In this document: positions 45,253 to 54,308 of the stretch, one piece after another
Position numbering within the stretch: the stretch's first letter is position 1
How the letters are laid out: each line of letters begins with the position of its first letter
Source of the DNA: Rhodohalobacter mucosus
Lineage (GTDB): Bacteria; Bacteroidota; Rhodothermia; Balneolales; Balneolaceae
Reading direction: 5' to 3'
Assembly (NCBI RefSeq): GCF_003150675.1
Contig: NZ_QGGB01000008.1
Coordinates: 124,001 to 188,000 of the forward strand
DNA: 64,000 nt
The notes under the pieces: model-generated
The model's database searches: none
What the model was told of the DNA's origin: nothing
The model's input: only the letters and a program-made list of their open reading frames with translations
Program-made: the position numbers and the translations under genes

Positions 45253-46621
45253 TAATAAGACCTTGAAAATACACTTTCTAGGCGCATCAGGTACAGTCAC
45301 CGGTTCTAAGTATCTGCTTGAGTTTCCCGATTGTACCGTTCTTACAGACTGCGGACTCTTCCAGGGTTTGAAGAAGCTTCGTGAACTCAACTGGCAACAG
45401 CTCCCAGTACGCGCATCGGATATCGACTATGTTCTTCTGACTCATGGTCACCTTGACCATACCGGTTTTTTACCGCGGTTGGTTAAAATGGGATTTAAGG
45501 GTGAAATATGGGGCACTGCACCGACGCTTGATATTGCAGAAATCATTCTGCGTGACTCAGCCAAAATACAGGAAGAGGATGCGGAAAGAGCCAACCGGGA
45601 CGGATTCACAAAGCACAGCCCCGCCAAACCACTCTATAATACCCTTGATGTTGAAAAAACCCTGAAGCTCTTCGAATCCAAACCACTGGATGATTGGATT
45701 CGGCTTGGCAACAATATCCGCATGCGTTTCAGATATAACGGACACATTCTGGGTGCTACATTCATTGAGTTGGATGCAGATGAAAATCGGATTGTATTTT
45801 CGGGAGACGTAGGCCGAAAAGATGACTTTCTTCTCAGGGATCCAGCAAAACCCGACAGGGCAGATTTTCTATTCCTTGAATCCACTTATGGCGACCGGAT
45901 TCACCCGCACAGCGATAACCTGAAAAAGCTGCGGCAGGTAATCCTTGACACCACAGAACAAAACGGAACCCTGATCATACCCAGTTTTGCCGTTGAACGT
46001 GCCCAGCTTCTGATGTACATGATCTATTTGCTCCACCTGGAGGAGTCGATTCCGCGTTCCCTGCCCGTTATACTCGATAGTCCAATGGCCATTTCTGCTC
46101 TTTCCGTGTTCAGAAAACACCCCGGCTGGCACAAATTGTCGGATGAACAGTGTATGGGTATGACGGATCGCATCATTGCGGTGCAGTCCTATTCGGAAAC
46201 TCTTGAACTGATCGACAACCCTGAATCAAAAATCATAATTGCCGGCAGCGGTATGGTTGGGGGCGGACGAGTGCTAAGCTACCTGGAAAAATATATCGGA
46301 AAGGAAGAGACGACCATTCTTCTGGCCGGCTTCCAGGCTGAAGGCACACGCGGGCGGCAGCTGCTGGAGGGAGCAGACGAGATTAAATTTTTTGGCAACT
46401 ACCATAACGTAAAAGCAAGAGTAGATCTGCTTGAAGGTTTATCGGCTCATGCCGACCGGAACGGGCTTCTTGACTGGATATCCGACATAGAGGCGGCTCC
46501 CTCACATCTGTTTCTGACCCACGGTGAGCCCCACGCGCTCGACTCGCTCCGGGTAAAACTAAAAGATGAATATGGATGGAATTCTGACATTCCGGAGCTT
46601 TACGACATAAAAGAGATATGA
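45245..46621 (+). CDS. MBL-fold / beta-CASP RNA-processing hydrolase
   Basis: A 458-residue metallo-beta-lactamase-fold nuclease of the CPSF73/RNase J-like beta-CASP group. Zinc ligands are in THGHLDHTG (His67, His69, Asp71, His72), followed by FNG-type SGDVGR and FLESTYGDR; the beta-CASP motifs are IPSFAVERAQLLMYM, ILDSPMA, GSGMVGGGRVLSYLE and LSAHADRNGLLDWI. Members cut RNA endonucleolytically, some also 5'-3'. The ATG at 45245 overlaps the preceding nuclease gene; an upstream in-frame start at 45197 lies within that gene and lacks support. The coupled synthesis suggests that the two enzymes act on the same substrate. The promoter for the next gene probably lies beyond its stop. Confidence 0.93.
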   Translation: MDNNKTLKIHFLGASGTVTGSKYLLEFPDCTVLTDCGLFQGLKKLRELNWQQLPVRASDIDYVLLTHGHLDHTGFLPRLVKMGFKGEIWGTAPTLDIAEIILRDSAKIQEEDAERANRDGFTKHSPAKPLYNTLDVEKTLKLFESKPLDDWIRLGNNIRMRFRYNGHILGATFIELDADENRIVFSGDVGRKDDFLLRDPAKPDRADFLFLESTYGDRIHPHSDNLKKLRQVILDTTEQNGTLIIPSFAVERAQLLMYMIYLLHLEESIPRSLPVILDSPMAISALSVFRKHPGWHKLSDEQCMGMTDRIIAVQSYSETLELIDNPESKIIIAGSGMVGGGRVLSYLEKYIGKEETTILLAGFQAEGTRGRQLLEGADEIKFFGNYHNVKARVDLLEGLSAHADRNGLLDWISDIEAAPSHLFLTHGEPHALDSLRVKLKDEYGWNSDIPELYDIKEI

Positions 46622-46752
46622 ACGCATCCAAAATTGAAGCGGTTATGAACCCGCAATCCGTTATATTTTTGCACCATAATGAAACCGGTTTGATTCCGTT
46701 ACATGCCTTTGCATTACCCGTACCGATTTAAGACAATTTGAACTCACCATTT

Positions 46753-47259
46753 ATGAAGAACAAAACATTTTACACGCTATTTGCCATCCTTATCGCTGCC
46801 AGCACAGGGTTTTGGATCTACATGTTTCAGGCTCCTTCTACGCAGGAGGCTGCTGCAGCTGAACCTTATGATGGACCGATTTCCCTTACCATGTATCATG
46901 CCGAAGGCTGTAACTGCTGTGTGAAATGGGGCGAATACCTGGAGCGAAATGGAGTTGAGGTTACCAGTGAACTGGTTCCCGACCTGGGTGTTGTGAAACA
47001 GGAGAAAGGTGTGCCCGGCCGGCTGCAGTCCTGCCATACCGCTGTAGCCGACGGCTACGTAATAGAGGGGCATGTGCCCGTCGAAGACATTCGAAGACTA
47101 TTGGGTGAACGCCCTGATGCCATCGGAATTTCCGTTCCCGGAATGCCCCCGAATTCACCCGGTATGGACATCCCCTCCGACCGGCCTTACCAGTCAGTAC
47201 TCTTTACGGAAGACCAGATGGCCATTTACAATACCCACGAGGGGCTGATTACCGAATAA
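46753..47259 (+). CDS. DUF411 metal-related exported protein
   Basis: A 168-residue protein with an N-terminal membrane anchor or signal (YTLFAILIAASTGFWIYMF, about 5-23) and a DUF411 domain. The conserved cysteines appear as AEGCNCCVKWGEYL and LQSCHTAVADGYVIEGHVP, and the tail GISVPGMPPNSPGMD is Met-rich. DUF411 proteins are generally linked to copper handling or copper resistance, so this fits the metal genes of the window, though it lies 8 kb from copB. The frame is open from a TTG at 46738; the ATG at 46753 is chosen. About 80 bases upstream, TATTTTTGC (46664-46672) resembles the TAnnTTTG -7 element of Bacteroidota promoters. Confidence 0.88.
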   Translation: MKNKTFYTLFAILIAASTGFWIYMFQAPSTQEAAAAEPYDGPISLTMYHAEGCNCCVKWGEYLERNGVEVTSELVPDLGVVKQEKGVPGRLQSCHTAVADGYVIEGHVPVEDIRRLLGERPDAIGISVPGMPPNSPGMDIPSDRPYQSVLFTEDQMAIYNTHEGLITE

Positions 47260-47332
47260 GTCTTTAGATAGTTTATGTAGTTTTGTCCTTAGTAAACAAA
47301 CTACTACGATCCACTATCATGATTGTTCACAA

Positions 47333-48130
47333 ATGAATTACACGCAGGCTATTTTTTACCTCGTTTTGCTCTGCCTTCTGTTCAATTGTGATGAGCTAAT
47401 GGGGCAAAAAAATGACTCTTCACCTTCAAAAGACCGGTTTTTAGGCTGGGCTGTAAAAGATCCAATTGATATTGCCAAAGCCACAGACCGACAGGATCTT
47501 GAAGCACTTTTGGTGGCAGGTATAGGTATTGTGGGCATATCTGCCTTTGATTACCGGTCATCCGATTATTTCCGATCTACTTTCGGAAACAATGATTTTC
47601 TTGGAGTAGTAAATGAATTGGGAAATCTAAATTATGTTGCTCCGTTCTCTGCAGCTCTATTTGGAACATCGCTGCTCACGGATAATCATAAATTTCAGGA
47701 CGCGGCTTTTACTTCATTACAATCTGTTCTATACACAAAAATCACTGTAACTATTGCTAAATATGCATTTGCACGTGATCGGCCTGAGCAGAATACGGAT
47801 CCATACGTTTTCAATTTTTTTGAGAGGAACGCAACATCCTTTCCATCCGGTCACGCTTCAAATGCTTTCGCCCTGGTTGTACCCTGGGTTGTATATTATC
47901 CGAACGTACTTACCTACAGCATGCTTGCCCTGCCGGTTGGAACGGCTCTCGCTAGAGTATCGAAAGGCAGGCACTGGATATCCGATGTCTCCGCAGGTGC
48001 ATTGATCGGCGCTTACTGGGGTTATAAGCTCTCCAGGCGACACCTTAACCTTGCCGGTGCAGGAAATTTTCATGCAGTACCCATTATTCATGAAAACGGC
48101 GGGGGTATATCTTTAACGTTTTCTTTCTGA
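47333..48130 (+). CDS. PAP2-superfamily membrane phosphatase
   Basis: A 265-residue exported or membrane-bound acid phosphatase of the PAP2 superfamily, acting on lipid phosphates such as undecaprenyl diphosphate or phosphatidic acid. All three motifs are present: KYAFARDRP (KxxxxxxRP), FPSGHASNAF (PSGH) and RVSKGRHWISD (SRxxxxxHxxxD form, here with Arg and Asp conserved and the nucleophilic His in GRHW). The N-terminus is a signal sequence (IFYLVLLCLLFN) that could be read by signal peptidase I or, with LLFNC, as a lipobox. Hydrophobic segments fall around 130-170 and 190-235. A short spacer with the inverted repeat GTAGTTT/AAACTAC precedes the gene. Confidence 0.88.
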   Translation: MNYTQAIFYLVLLCLLFNCDELMGQKNDSSPSKDRFLGWAVKDPIDIAKATDRQDLEALLVAGIGIVGISAFDYRSSDYFRSTFGNNDFLGVVNELGNLNYVAPFSAALFGTSLLTDNHKFQDAAFTSLQSVLYTKITVTIAKYAFARDRPEQNTDPYVFNFFERNATSFPSGHASNAFALVVPWVVYYPNVLTYSMLALPVGTALARVSKGRHWISDVSAGALIGAYWGYKLSRRHLNLAGAGNFHAVPIIHENGGGISLTFSF

Positions 48131-48327
48131 ATATCTGGTCTGAAATCAGTTTGTGATTATCATTGTATTAGACCCCTAACAGGGTTATCCCTACAATTTT
48201 GATCCGAACTCATTTGTACCTTGTTTCATATAACAGAATCGAATTAACCCATTCCCGGGGGATCAAAATCTGCGTCAATCTGCAGAATAGTCAGCGAGCC
48301 TCCGGGGAAAAAAACAAGTTTAGAACC

Positions 48328-48714
48328 ATGAGCTACTACATATCTACAACATTTAAAGGATCTTTTGAAGACGCGATCCAAAAAGTTACGGAAGAGCTAA
48401 AGGAGGAGGGTTTCGGAGTACTGACGGAAATCGACGTGAAAGAGACGCTTAAGAAGAAGCTGGACGTTGATTTTAAAAAGTACAAAATCCTCGGAGCGTG
48501 CAATCCCAATTTTGCACACAAAGCCCTGACCATAGAAGACAAGATCGGTGCCATGCTTCCCTGCAACGTCATCGTCGAGGAGCATGAAAACGGCAGCGTG
48601 GAGGTATCAGCCGTTGATCCGGTCAGTTCCATGCAGTCGGTAGACAATGAAAAGCTGACTCCGATTGCCTCGGAAGTGCGTGATACCCTTGAAAAAGTAA
48701 TCAAGCGGGTCTAA
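48328..48714 (+). CDS. DUF302 domain protein
   Basis: A 128-residue cytoplasmic protein that consists of a single DUF302 domain, with the typical beginning YYISTTFKGSFEDAIQKV, the central LGACNPNFAHKAL, and MLPCNVIVEE, in which the two cysteines are conserved. The family is small, binds heme or metal in a few studied relatives and has no agreed function. The frame is open from 48199, but the upstream part is not domain sequence; the ATG at 48328 starts exactly at the domain, so it is used. The gene is followed by a hairpin terminator shared with the convergent tricorn-like protease gene. Confidence 0.9.
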   Translation: MSYYISTTFKGSFEDAIQKVTEELKEEGFGVLTEIDVKETLKKKLDVDFKKYKILGACNPNFAHKALTIEDKIGAMLPCNVIVEEHENGSVEVSAVDPVSSMQSVDNEKLTPIASEVRDTLEKVIKRV

Positions 48715-48723
48715 AAAGGGTTA

Positions 48724-48767
48724 GCCACGGAGGCACAGAGTTACTTCTTTTTCCGTGCCTCTGTGGC
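48724..48767. terminator. Bidirectional hairpin between convergent genes
   Basis: GCCACGGAGGCAC (48724-48736) pairs with GTGCCTCTGTGGC (48755-48767), 12 of 13 positions Watson-Crick plus one G-T pair, with an 18-base loop containing a T run. It separates the DUF302 gene from the convergent protease gene. The arm sequence resembles a word often found as a dispersed repeat in bacterial genomes. Confidence 0.7.
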
Positions 48768-48783
48768 AATCAGACTACTCCGA

Positions 48784-51700
48784 TCACTCCCCGGACACCT
48801 GGTTCATCAGCTCTTCGATTGCGCGTTCAAGCTGTTGGTCGCGCCCTTCGCTGATCACTTCCGGATCATTTTTTACCCTGATCATCGGTTCGGTTTGATT
48901 ATTTTCCATCCACTCGCCCGACATGTTTCTTGCGCTGACCGGCACCACACCCCAGCGGGTTCCGTCCGGAAGGCCTTCCCACCCTGCAAAGCTGCACGTT
49001 CCGGGAACCGGCATACCAACCGTAAGGCCGATCTCAAGCTCGCTGTAGGCACTGGCATAGCAGTGTCCGTCGGAATACATCGCCTCATTGTAGAGTGAGA
49101 GCGTGGGCTTGGTCCACCGGGAGGTGGGCTCTCCCCCTACGTCCATATCAGCCGTTGCGTAGGTATTGAACTCCACACCGGTAAAAAACATCGCCAGATC
49201 GGCCACCAGGTCACCGCCCCCGTTGAAGCGCGTGTCCACAATTACCGCATCGCGCTCTGGGTACTTGCCCAGCATTTCCTGAATCACATAGCGGAAGGGA
49301 CCGTCACCCATTCCCGGAATATGTACATATCCCAGGGTTCCGTTGCTTTTCTCATCCACTTCCTCTTCATTGATCCGGATATAGCGCTGGTAAAGCAGGC
49401 TGCGCTCCTGGCCCAGCGTGATCGGTTTCACCGTAATTTGCTGTAGATTGTCTCCATCCCCGTCGGTAACATCCAAAAGCACAAAATCGCCCGCTTTGCG
49501 GTTCAGGTAGGAGGCCACATCACGATCGGAGGTTATCTGTTCACCGTCTATTCGCTGAATTATCATACCGGAGTCCACCTCAAATGCAGCTTTGTCGAGC
49601 GGACCGCCATCCAGTACCTCGACAATGCGGATTCCATCGCCTTCGTAATCATAATCCATAAAAATACCCAGGGATGCGGTGGCGTCCGCATTGTCGATGC
49701 TGCGGTTGTACCGTGCCCCCGCATGCGAAACATTCAGCTCACCAAGCATTTCGGACAGCATTTCGGCAAACTCATAGGAGTTCCCTATGTGGGGTACATA
49801 CTTGCTGTACTCTTCATAGAGCATATCCCAGTCGTTACCGTGAAATGTGGGTTCGTAGAAGATATTTTTGGTTCGTATGTAAACATGTTCAAACATCGCA
49901 AGGCGCTCAGCATCGGCGTCGTAGGTCATTTCACCGCGAATACTGACAGGAGTTGAACTCCCTCCTGTGAGGTTCAATTTGGATATGCTTCCGCGGCTTA
50001 GCAGGTAGAGATTTTCCATGTCCGGATCCCACTGTAAACTTCCGAATCCGGTGTTCAGGCGAATCAGCATTTTTGTATCCTTCGTTCTGAGGTCTGTCTC
50101 CCACAAATTGTAGTTATCCTCAAAACTGGACAGGTAATAGAGCTTGCTGCCGTCTTTTGACAGTACAGCGTCACTCAGGGAGCTGGAGTGATTCGTCAGC
50201 CGCGCCGTCCGGTCTTTCATCCCTCTGCGATCGATGACCATTTCCTCCGCATTATCCTCTTCACTTTCTTCGTCATCGCTGTCACCATTTTCATCATCTT
50301 CAGCATCGGATACCTCCTGAATCTGTTTCCAGAGTTTATAGTCCTCCTCAGACAGGTTGAACATGTCCCACGCTTCCTGCGAAAAGAACATGGCGTAAAC
50401 ATCCCGCTCGGTGCGTCCGCTTGTAGCATAGCTGCGCAGTCCGTCACGGTTTGTAAACCAGATCATCTGTTTGCCGTCGTTCATCCATTTCGGTGAAGAG
50501 TCGTTGTATCCGCTTTCGGTGAGATTGATGCGTTCGCTGCCGTCAGCCGCCATCAGCAGTACTTCGCTGTTGTGAAGTTTCTTCGACCAGTCGACCAGCA
50601 GCCATTTGCTGTCGGGGCTCCACCTGAAGTATTTATCACCGTCGCGCATGTGAAAGAGATCATCCGGCGTTAGCAGATCCGTTGTATCCCCCGATTCCAG
50701 ATCCTGAATACGGAGCGTACGCCTGTCTGCAATGTAAGCAAGCTTCTCTCCATCTGGCGAGTAGGCCGGCAGGTAGTTATCCTCATCGTTCATAACTACA
50801 GGTTCCTCACTTAGAAGGGTACTTGCATAGAAAAAAGGTTCATCATCACGCACTTTGGTTGTCTTGAATATGCTCCAGCGTCCGTTCCGTTCTGATGCAT
50901 ATACGACCCCTTTACCGTCGGGTGTAAAGGTCACAAATCGTTCCTGTTCGGGTGTGTTGGTGATTCGTTTGGTCAGACTGCCGTCAACCGATGTCACAAA
51001 TACTTCTCCCCGTGCCACAAAGGCAATTTCCTTTCCGTTAGGGGAAATTTCCATCTCCCGAACCCCGCCGTTAATGGTAATGTAGCTGTCGGGATTGCTT
51101 GCCGTCTGGGTGCGTATCACAACATTCACTTTCTGAGGCTCTTCTCCCTCACGCATGGTGTAAAGCTCGCCGTCATAGCCAAATGCAAGCGTTCCGTTTC
51201 CGTGGCTCAGAAACCGGACAGGATGAAGGTCAAAGTCGGTAAGCTGTTCATTTTGTGGTGCAGCGCTTATCGACATTTTGTGAACATTGAAGCTTCCGCT
51301 CTCTTCACTCAGATAGTAGAATGATTGCTCGTCCGGACTAAAAACAGGCTGCCGGTCTTCTCCCTCAAATGATGTCAGCATGGAATGTTCATCCGTTGCT
51401 GCATCATACATCCAAATATCCCGGGTTATGGATGACGTATGGTGTTTTCTCCACTCATTTTCACCGCCTTTTTTATCGTGGTAGATCATCCGGTTTCCAT
51501 CTCCGTTTACCTGCACATATTCAGCTGGAACGGTGAAAATCTGGCCAATGCGTCCGCCGGACACAGGCACGCTGTAAAGCTCGGGCTGGGAACCTGTCGG
51601 GAATTGCCGGTGCTCAGCACGATCCTGTCTAACGGCGCCAAAAATGACGTTTTCATCATCAGCGCTAAAGCTGAAGGGACTCTCATCGTTCGAATGGTAG

Positions 51701-52011
51701 GTGAGTCGCGTTGCAGGTCCGCCATACGCTTCCATTAAAAAGATATCGAAGTTACCGTAACGGTCGGAAGCAAAAGCTATATGCCGGCCGTCGCTGCTCC
51801 ATACAGGCATATAGTCATGCGCTTCATGAAACGTAAGCTGCCGGGCCACTCCACCTCTTGACGGTACCCTGTATAGGTCTCCTTTATAGGTAAAAACGAT
51901 GGTATTTCCATCGGGTGAAATGGATTGGTAGCGTATCCATTGCGGGTTGTCGGTTGCATGACTGATGGAATAGGTTACAAGCGCAATCAGAATTGTGAGA
52001 AGTGTACGCAT
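48784..52011 (-). CDS. Tricorn-like S41 protease with TolB propellers and PDZ domain
   Basis: A 1075-residue exported protease. A signal peptide (MRTLLTILIALVTYSISHA) is followed by two beta-propeller regions of PD40/TolB type (about 20-340 and 345-690; SPDGNTIVFTYKG, SPNGKEIAFVARG, SPDGEKLAYIADR), a very acidic spacer near 570-600, the tricorn helical core segment (about 720-790), a PDZ domain (about 795-880, DGGPLDKAAFEVDSGMII) and the S41 catalytic domain. The nucleophile is Ser980 in YSDGHCYAS, and VDTRFNGGGDLV forms the oxyanion loop. It probably degrades peptides released by other proteases, in the periplasm. Family S41B members this long are common in this group. The start is an ATG; the gene is transcribed alone. 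Confidence 0.93.
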   Translation of the reverse strand: MRTLLTILIALVTYSISHATDNPQWIRYQSISPDGNTIVFTYKGDLYRVPSRGGVARQLTFHEAHDYMPVWSSDGRHIAFASDRYGNFDIFLMEAYGGPATRLTYHSNDESPFSFSADDENVIFGAVRQDRAEHRQFPTGSQPELYSVPVSGGRIGQIFTVPAEYVQVNGDGNRMIYHDKKGGENEWRKHHTSSITRDIWMYDAATDEHSMLTSFEGEDRQPVFSPDEQSFYYLSEESGSFNVHKMSISAAPQNEQLTDFDLHPVRFLSHGNGTLAFGYDGELYTMREGEEPQKVNVVIRTQTASNPDSYITINGGVREMEISPNGKEIAFVARGEVFVTSVDGSLTKRITNTPEQERFVTFTPDGKGVVYASERNGRWSIFKTTKVRDDEPFFYASTLLSEEPVVMNDEDNYLPAYSPDGEKLAYIADRRTLRIQDLESGDTTDLLTPDDLFHMRDGDKYFRWSPDSKWLLVDWSKKLHNSEVLLMAADGSERINLTESGYNDSSPKWMNDGKQMIWFTNRDGLRSYATSGRTERDVYAMFFSQEAWDMFNLSEEDYKLWKQIQEVSDAEDDENGDSDDEESEEDNAEEMVIDRRGMKDRTARLTNHSSSLSDAVLSKDGSKLYYLSSFEDNYNLWETDLRTKDTKMLIRLNTGFGSLQWDPDMENLYLLSRGSISKLNLTGGSSTPVSIRGEMTYDADAERLAMFEHVYIRTKNIFYEPTFHGNDWDMLYEEYSKYVPHIGNSYEFAEMLSEMLGELNVSHAGARYNRSIDNADATASLGIFMDYDYEGDGIRIVEVLDGGPLDKAAFEVDSGMIIQRIDGEQITSDRDVASYLNRKAGDFVLLDVTDGDGDNLQQITVKPITLGQERSLLYQRYIRINEEEVDEKSNGTLGYVHIPGMGDGPFRYVIQEMLGKYPERDAVIVDTRFNGGGDLVADLAMFFTGVEFNTYATADMDVGGEPTSRWTKPTLSLYNEAMYSDGHCYASAYSELEIGLTVGMPVPGTCSFAGWEGLPDGTRWGVVPVSARNMSGEWMENNQTEPMIRVKNDPEVISEGRDQQLERAIEELMNQVSGE

Positions 52012-52180
52012 GGCAGACTCAAAACGATTTTGTTAACATTAATGAATGATCACATACAAGAATGTAAGCTGATTCGAATCTGTTTAAAAATGGAATCGGA
52101 AAAGGTTTGCACAGATTTCGGGCCGGGATTTTATCGCCGGGGTATGTTCTCAATAAGAAAAATATGCTTGCAGCCGCAAC

Positions 52181-54124
52181 TCAGGCAGCCGCCATTGCAT
52201 TGATCGGGATAGGGCAGTCTATAGCTTCCGAAATGGCTCGGATCAGCTCTTTTTCTTCGATGGTAATCTCCTTGTCGGCCATTACGGTGTGTATAACCGA
52301 ACTCAGGATAAACTTTTTAACCGGGTTGGCCGTAGCCGCAAGTTCATCCAGCGCTTTGTCAAGATCGTCTAACCTGCAGTCGCTGTCATCAAGCAGTTTT
52401 AAGGAATCCGGAGCGACTTTTTTGATCGGCTCTATGCCTGCATCCCAGGCGGCGTGCTTTTTCTCTCCCGAAAGCTTTGCCAGGGCTGAGATCAGTACGG
52501 ACATCTCCCTGCCCAGGGTTTTCAGGTTATGGTGCCGTATGGAGGGTGATTTATTTGCCGAGAATACATTTTCCAGTTTTCGCTCTACAATCTTGTTAAT
52601 GGCAAATGCAAACAGGTTTTCCGTTTCACTTTCAAGTGCAAGTCGCCTGATGACGCTCCTGAAGCCTGAATACTGATCCCTTGTCATCCCCCGAAGCGAA
52701 CCATGAGCCATATCTGCCAGCGGCAGAAACCACGATCGATCTCCGTTTTGCAGAATCGGTATCAACCGCTTCGTTTCCCGCGGTAGCCCTTTACCTGCTT
52801 CATCCTCAAACCAGGCCGGCAGCTCCGTCTGCTCACCCGACACTATGATCATGGCATAGATCAGGGCTTCTGCCGGCAGAGCTTCATGCGCTGCCGTTCG
52901 CAGCGGCTGCGGAATTTCATCCAACATGGTTTCGGCGCGCCGGATATGGTTCTGGCCAAGTGTGCCGATTGCGCCCAGTATCACCTCCGGTGTGAGTGCC
53001 GCATGACCACCGATCCCCGGTGCCGGTACCGAAGCTTCCGGTTTTTCTGTAGAGGCTCCCGCCACGTGATCTTTCGCAAACTTATCACGGATCTTCTGCT
53101 TCCGTTTTTCGTCAGCCAGATCCATGGATGGATTGATGGCCCTGATACGCTTCTCTATCGGCGGATGCGTGGAATAGAGCCGGTCGAAAAAGGAGTGGTA
53201 GCTGCTCGCAAAAAACAGGTGGCTCATCTCCATGGCATGGCCATCCCTGATTTCAGCTCCCTTCTTTTTGGACCCTATCTTGGCAAGCGCTCCGGCCAGT
53301 CCGTCCGGGTTTCTGGTGTACTGAACAGCCGCGGCATCTGCAAGATATTCGCGCTGACGTGAGATTGCCGATTGAATCATTCGTCCAAACAGCATTCCTA
53401 TATATCCTACCACAACCAGTGAAAGGCCAACCAGAATAATAACCAATGCAGCATTGCCGCCTCCGTCTTTACTGCTTTTTCTGGATCTGCCGCCCCCCGA
53501 GTAGGCCATGCTGCGCATGATCACCATTCCCATCACGTGGATTAACAGTATGCCGTTGAGTACGCCGATCAGGCGAATGTTAAATTTCATGTCGCCGTTG
53601 AAAATGTGGCTGAACTCGTGAGCAATTACTCCCTGCATCTCGTCGCGGTTAAGCTGCTCAAGGGCACCTCGCGTTACCCCGATTGCAGCATCCGTGGTAT
53701 GGAATCCGGCCGCAAAAGCGTTGATATTCTTCTCATCATCAAGCACAAATACATCGGGTACCGACATTCCGGAGGCGATAGACATCTCCTCCACGATATT
53801 CATGAGGCGCCTTTCGTCCGTATCTGTTGTTGATGGATCTACACGACGTCCCCCCAAAAGTTCCGCGACAGCCGACCCTCCCTTCCGAAGCTGGTTCACG
53901 CGAATCAGCGTACCGATTAAGATGGTAAACATTACGGCGATTGTTACAATCGTAAGCCAAACAGGACTCCATAAGCCATTCCCAAAACTGCCGAACTGCC
54001 AGGTGATAATAAGCAGGCTGATAACATAAATCGAAACAATGATACCGATCACTGCGAGTAGGTAGAGAAACACCAGTTTCCCCGTATTGCGTTTTGCCCG
54101 GTCCTGGGCTTCAAAAAAGTCCAT
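52181..54124 (-). CDS. M48-family membrane zinc metalloprotease (HtpX-like), long C-terminal extension
   Basis: A 647-residue integral membrane protease. Two transmembrane helices (about 18-42 and 52-76) precede the M48 domain with IAHEFSHIFNGD (His169, Glu170, His173) and the third ligand Glu259 in QREYLADAAAV. Two further hydrophobic segments are at about 185-205 and 225-248. Residues about 330-647 form a soluble helical extension absent from E. coli HtpX; it carries no motif I can name. It lies downstream of a LemA gene on the same strand, the usual LemA-M48 partnership, and probably takes part in membrane protein quality control. The intergenic region between the two is filled with heptamer repeats. 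Confidence 0.92.
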   Translation of the reverse strand: MDFFEAQDRAKRNTGKLVFLYLLAVIGIIVSIYVISLLIITWQFGSFGNGLWSPVWLTIVTIAVMFTILIGTLIRVNQLRKGGSAVAELLGGRRVDPSTTDTDERRLMNIVEEMSIASGMSVPDVFVLDDEKNINAFAAGFHTTDAAIGVTRGALEQLNRDEMQGVIAHEFSHIFNGDMKFNIRLIGVLNGILLIHVMGMVIMRSMAYSGGGRSRKSSKDGGGNAALVIILVGLSLVVVGYIGMLFGRMIQSAISRQREYLADAAAVQYTRNPDGLAGALAKIGSKKKGAEIRDGHAMEMSHLFFASSYHSFFDRLYSTHPPIEKRIRAINPSMDLADEKRKQKIRDKFAKDHVAGASTEKPEASVPAPGIGGHAALTPEVILGAIGTLGQNHIRRAETMLDEIPQPLRTAAHEALPAEALIYAMIIVSGEQTELPAWFEDEAGKGLPRETKRLIPILQNGDRSWFLPLADMAHGSLRGMTRDQYSGFRSVIRRLALESETENLFAFAINKIVERKLENVFSANKSPSIRHHNLKTLGREMSVLISALAKLSGEKKHAAWDAGIEPIKKVAPDSLKLLDDSDCRLDDLDKALDELAATANPVKKFILSSVIHTVMADKEITIEEKELIRAISEAIDCPIPINAMAAA

Positions 54125-54127
54125 CTT

Positions 54128-54169
54128 GGTTGTTGGTTGTCGGTAGATGGTTGCTGGTGGTGTGTTGTT
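54128..54169. repeat. Degenerate heptamer array (GGTTGTT-like)
   Basis: Six consecutive 7-base units: GGTTGTT, GGTTGTC, GGTAGAT, GGTTGCT, GGTGGTG, TGTTGTT. The array begins 4 bases upstream of the M48 protease start codon, so it occupies the place of the ribosome-binding site and 5' leader. Confidence 0.75.
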
Positions 54170-54223
54170 CGTGGCAATGCAGATGTAAAAACGTCAACCT
54201 TATGCAGGCATCAACATACATTG

Positions 54224-54258
54224 AACCTCAAACCTTAACCCTTAAACTTTAAACCTTT
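54224..54258. repeat. Degenerate heptamer array (AACCTTA-like)
   Basis: Five consecutive 7-base units: AACCTCA, AACCTTA, ACCCTTA, AACTTTA, AACCTTT. It is in the same intergenic region as the array at 54128 but with an unrelated unit. It lies 50 bases downstream of the lemA stop. Confidence 0.75.
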
Positions 54259-54308
54259 ATGGCTGAGCACGTCAATTCTCTTATGCGATCCGCCTCAATC
54301 AATGCCGA

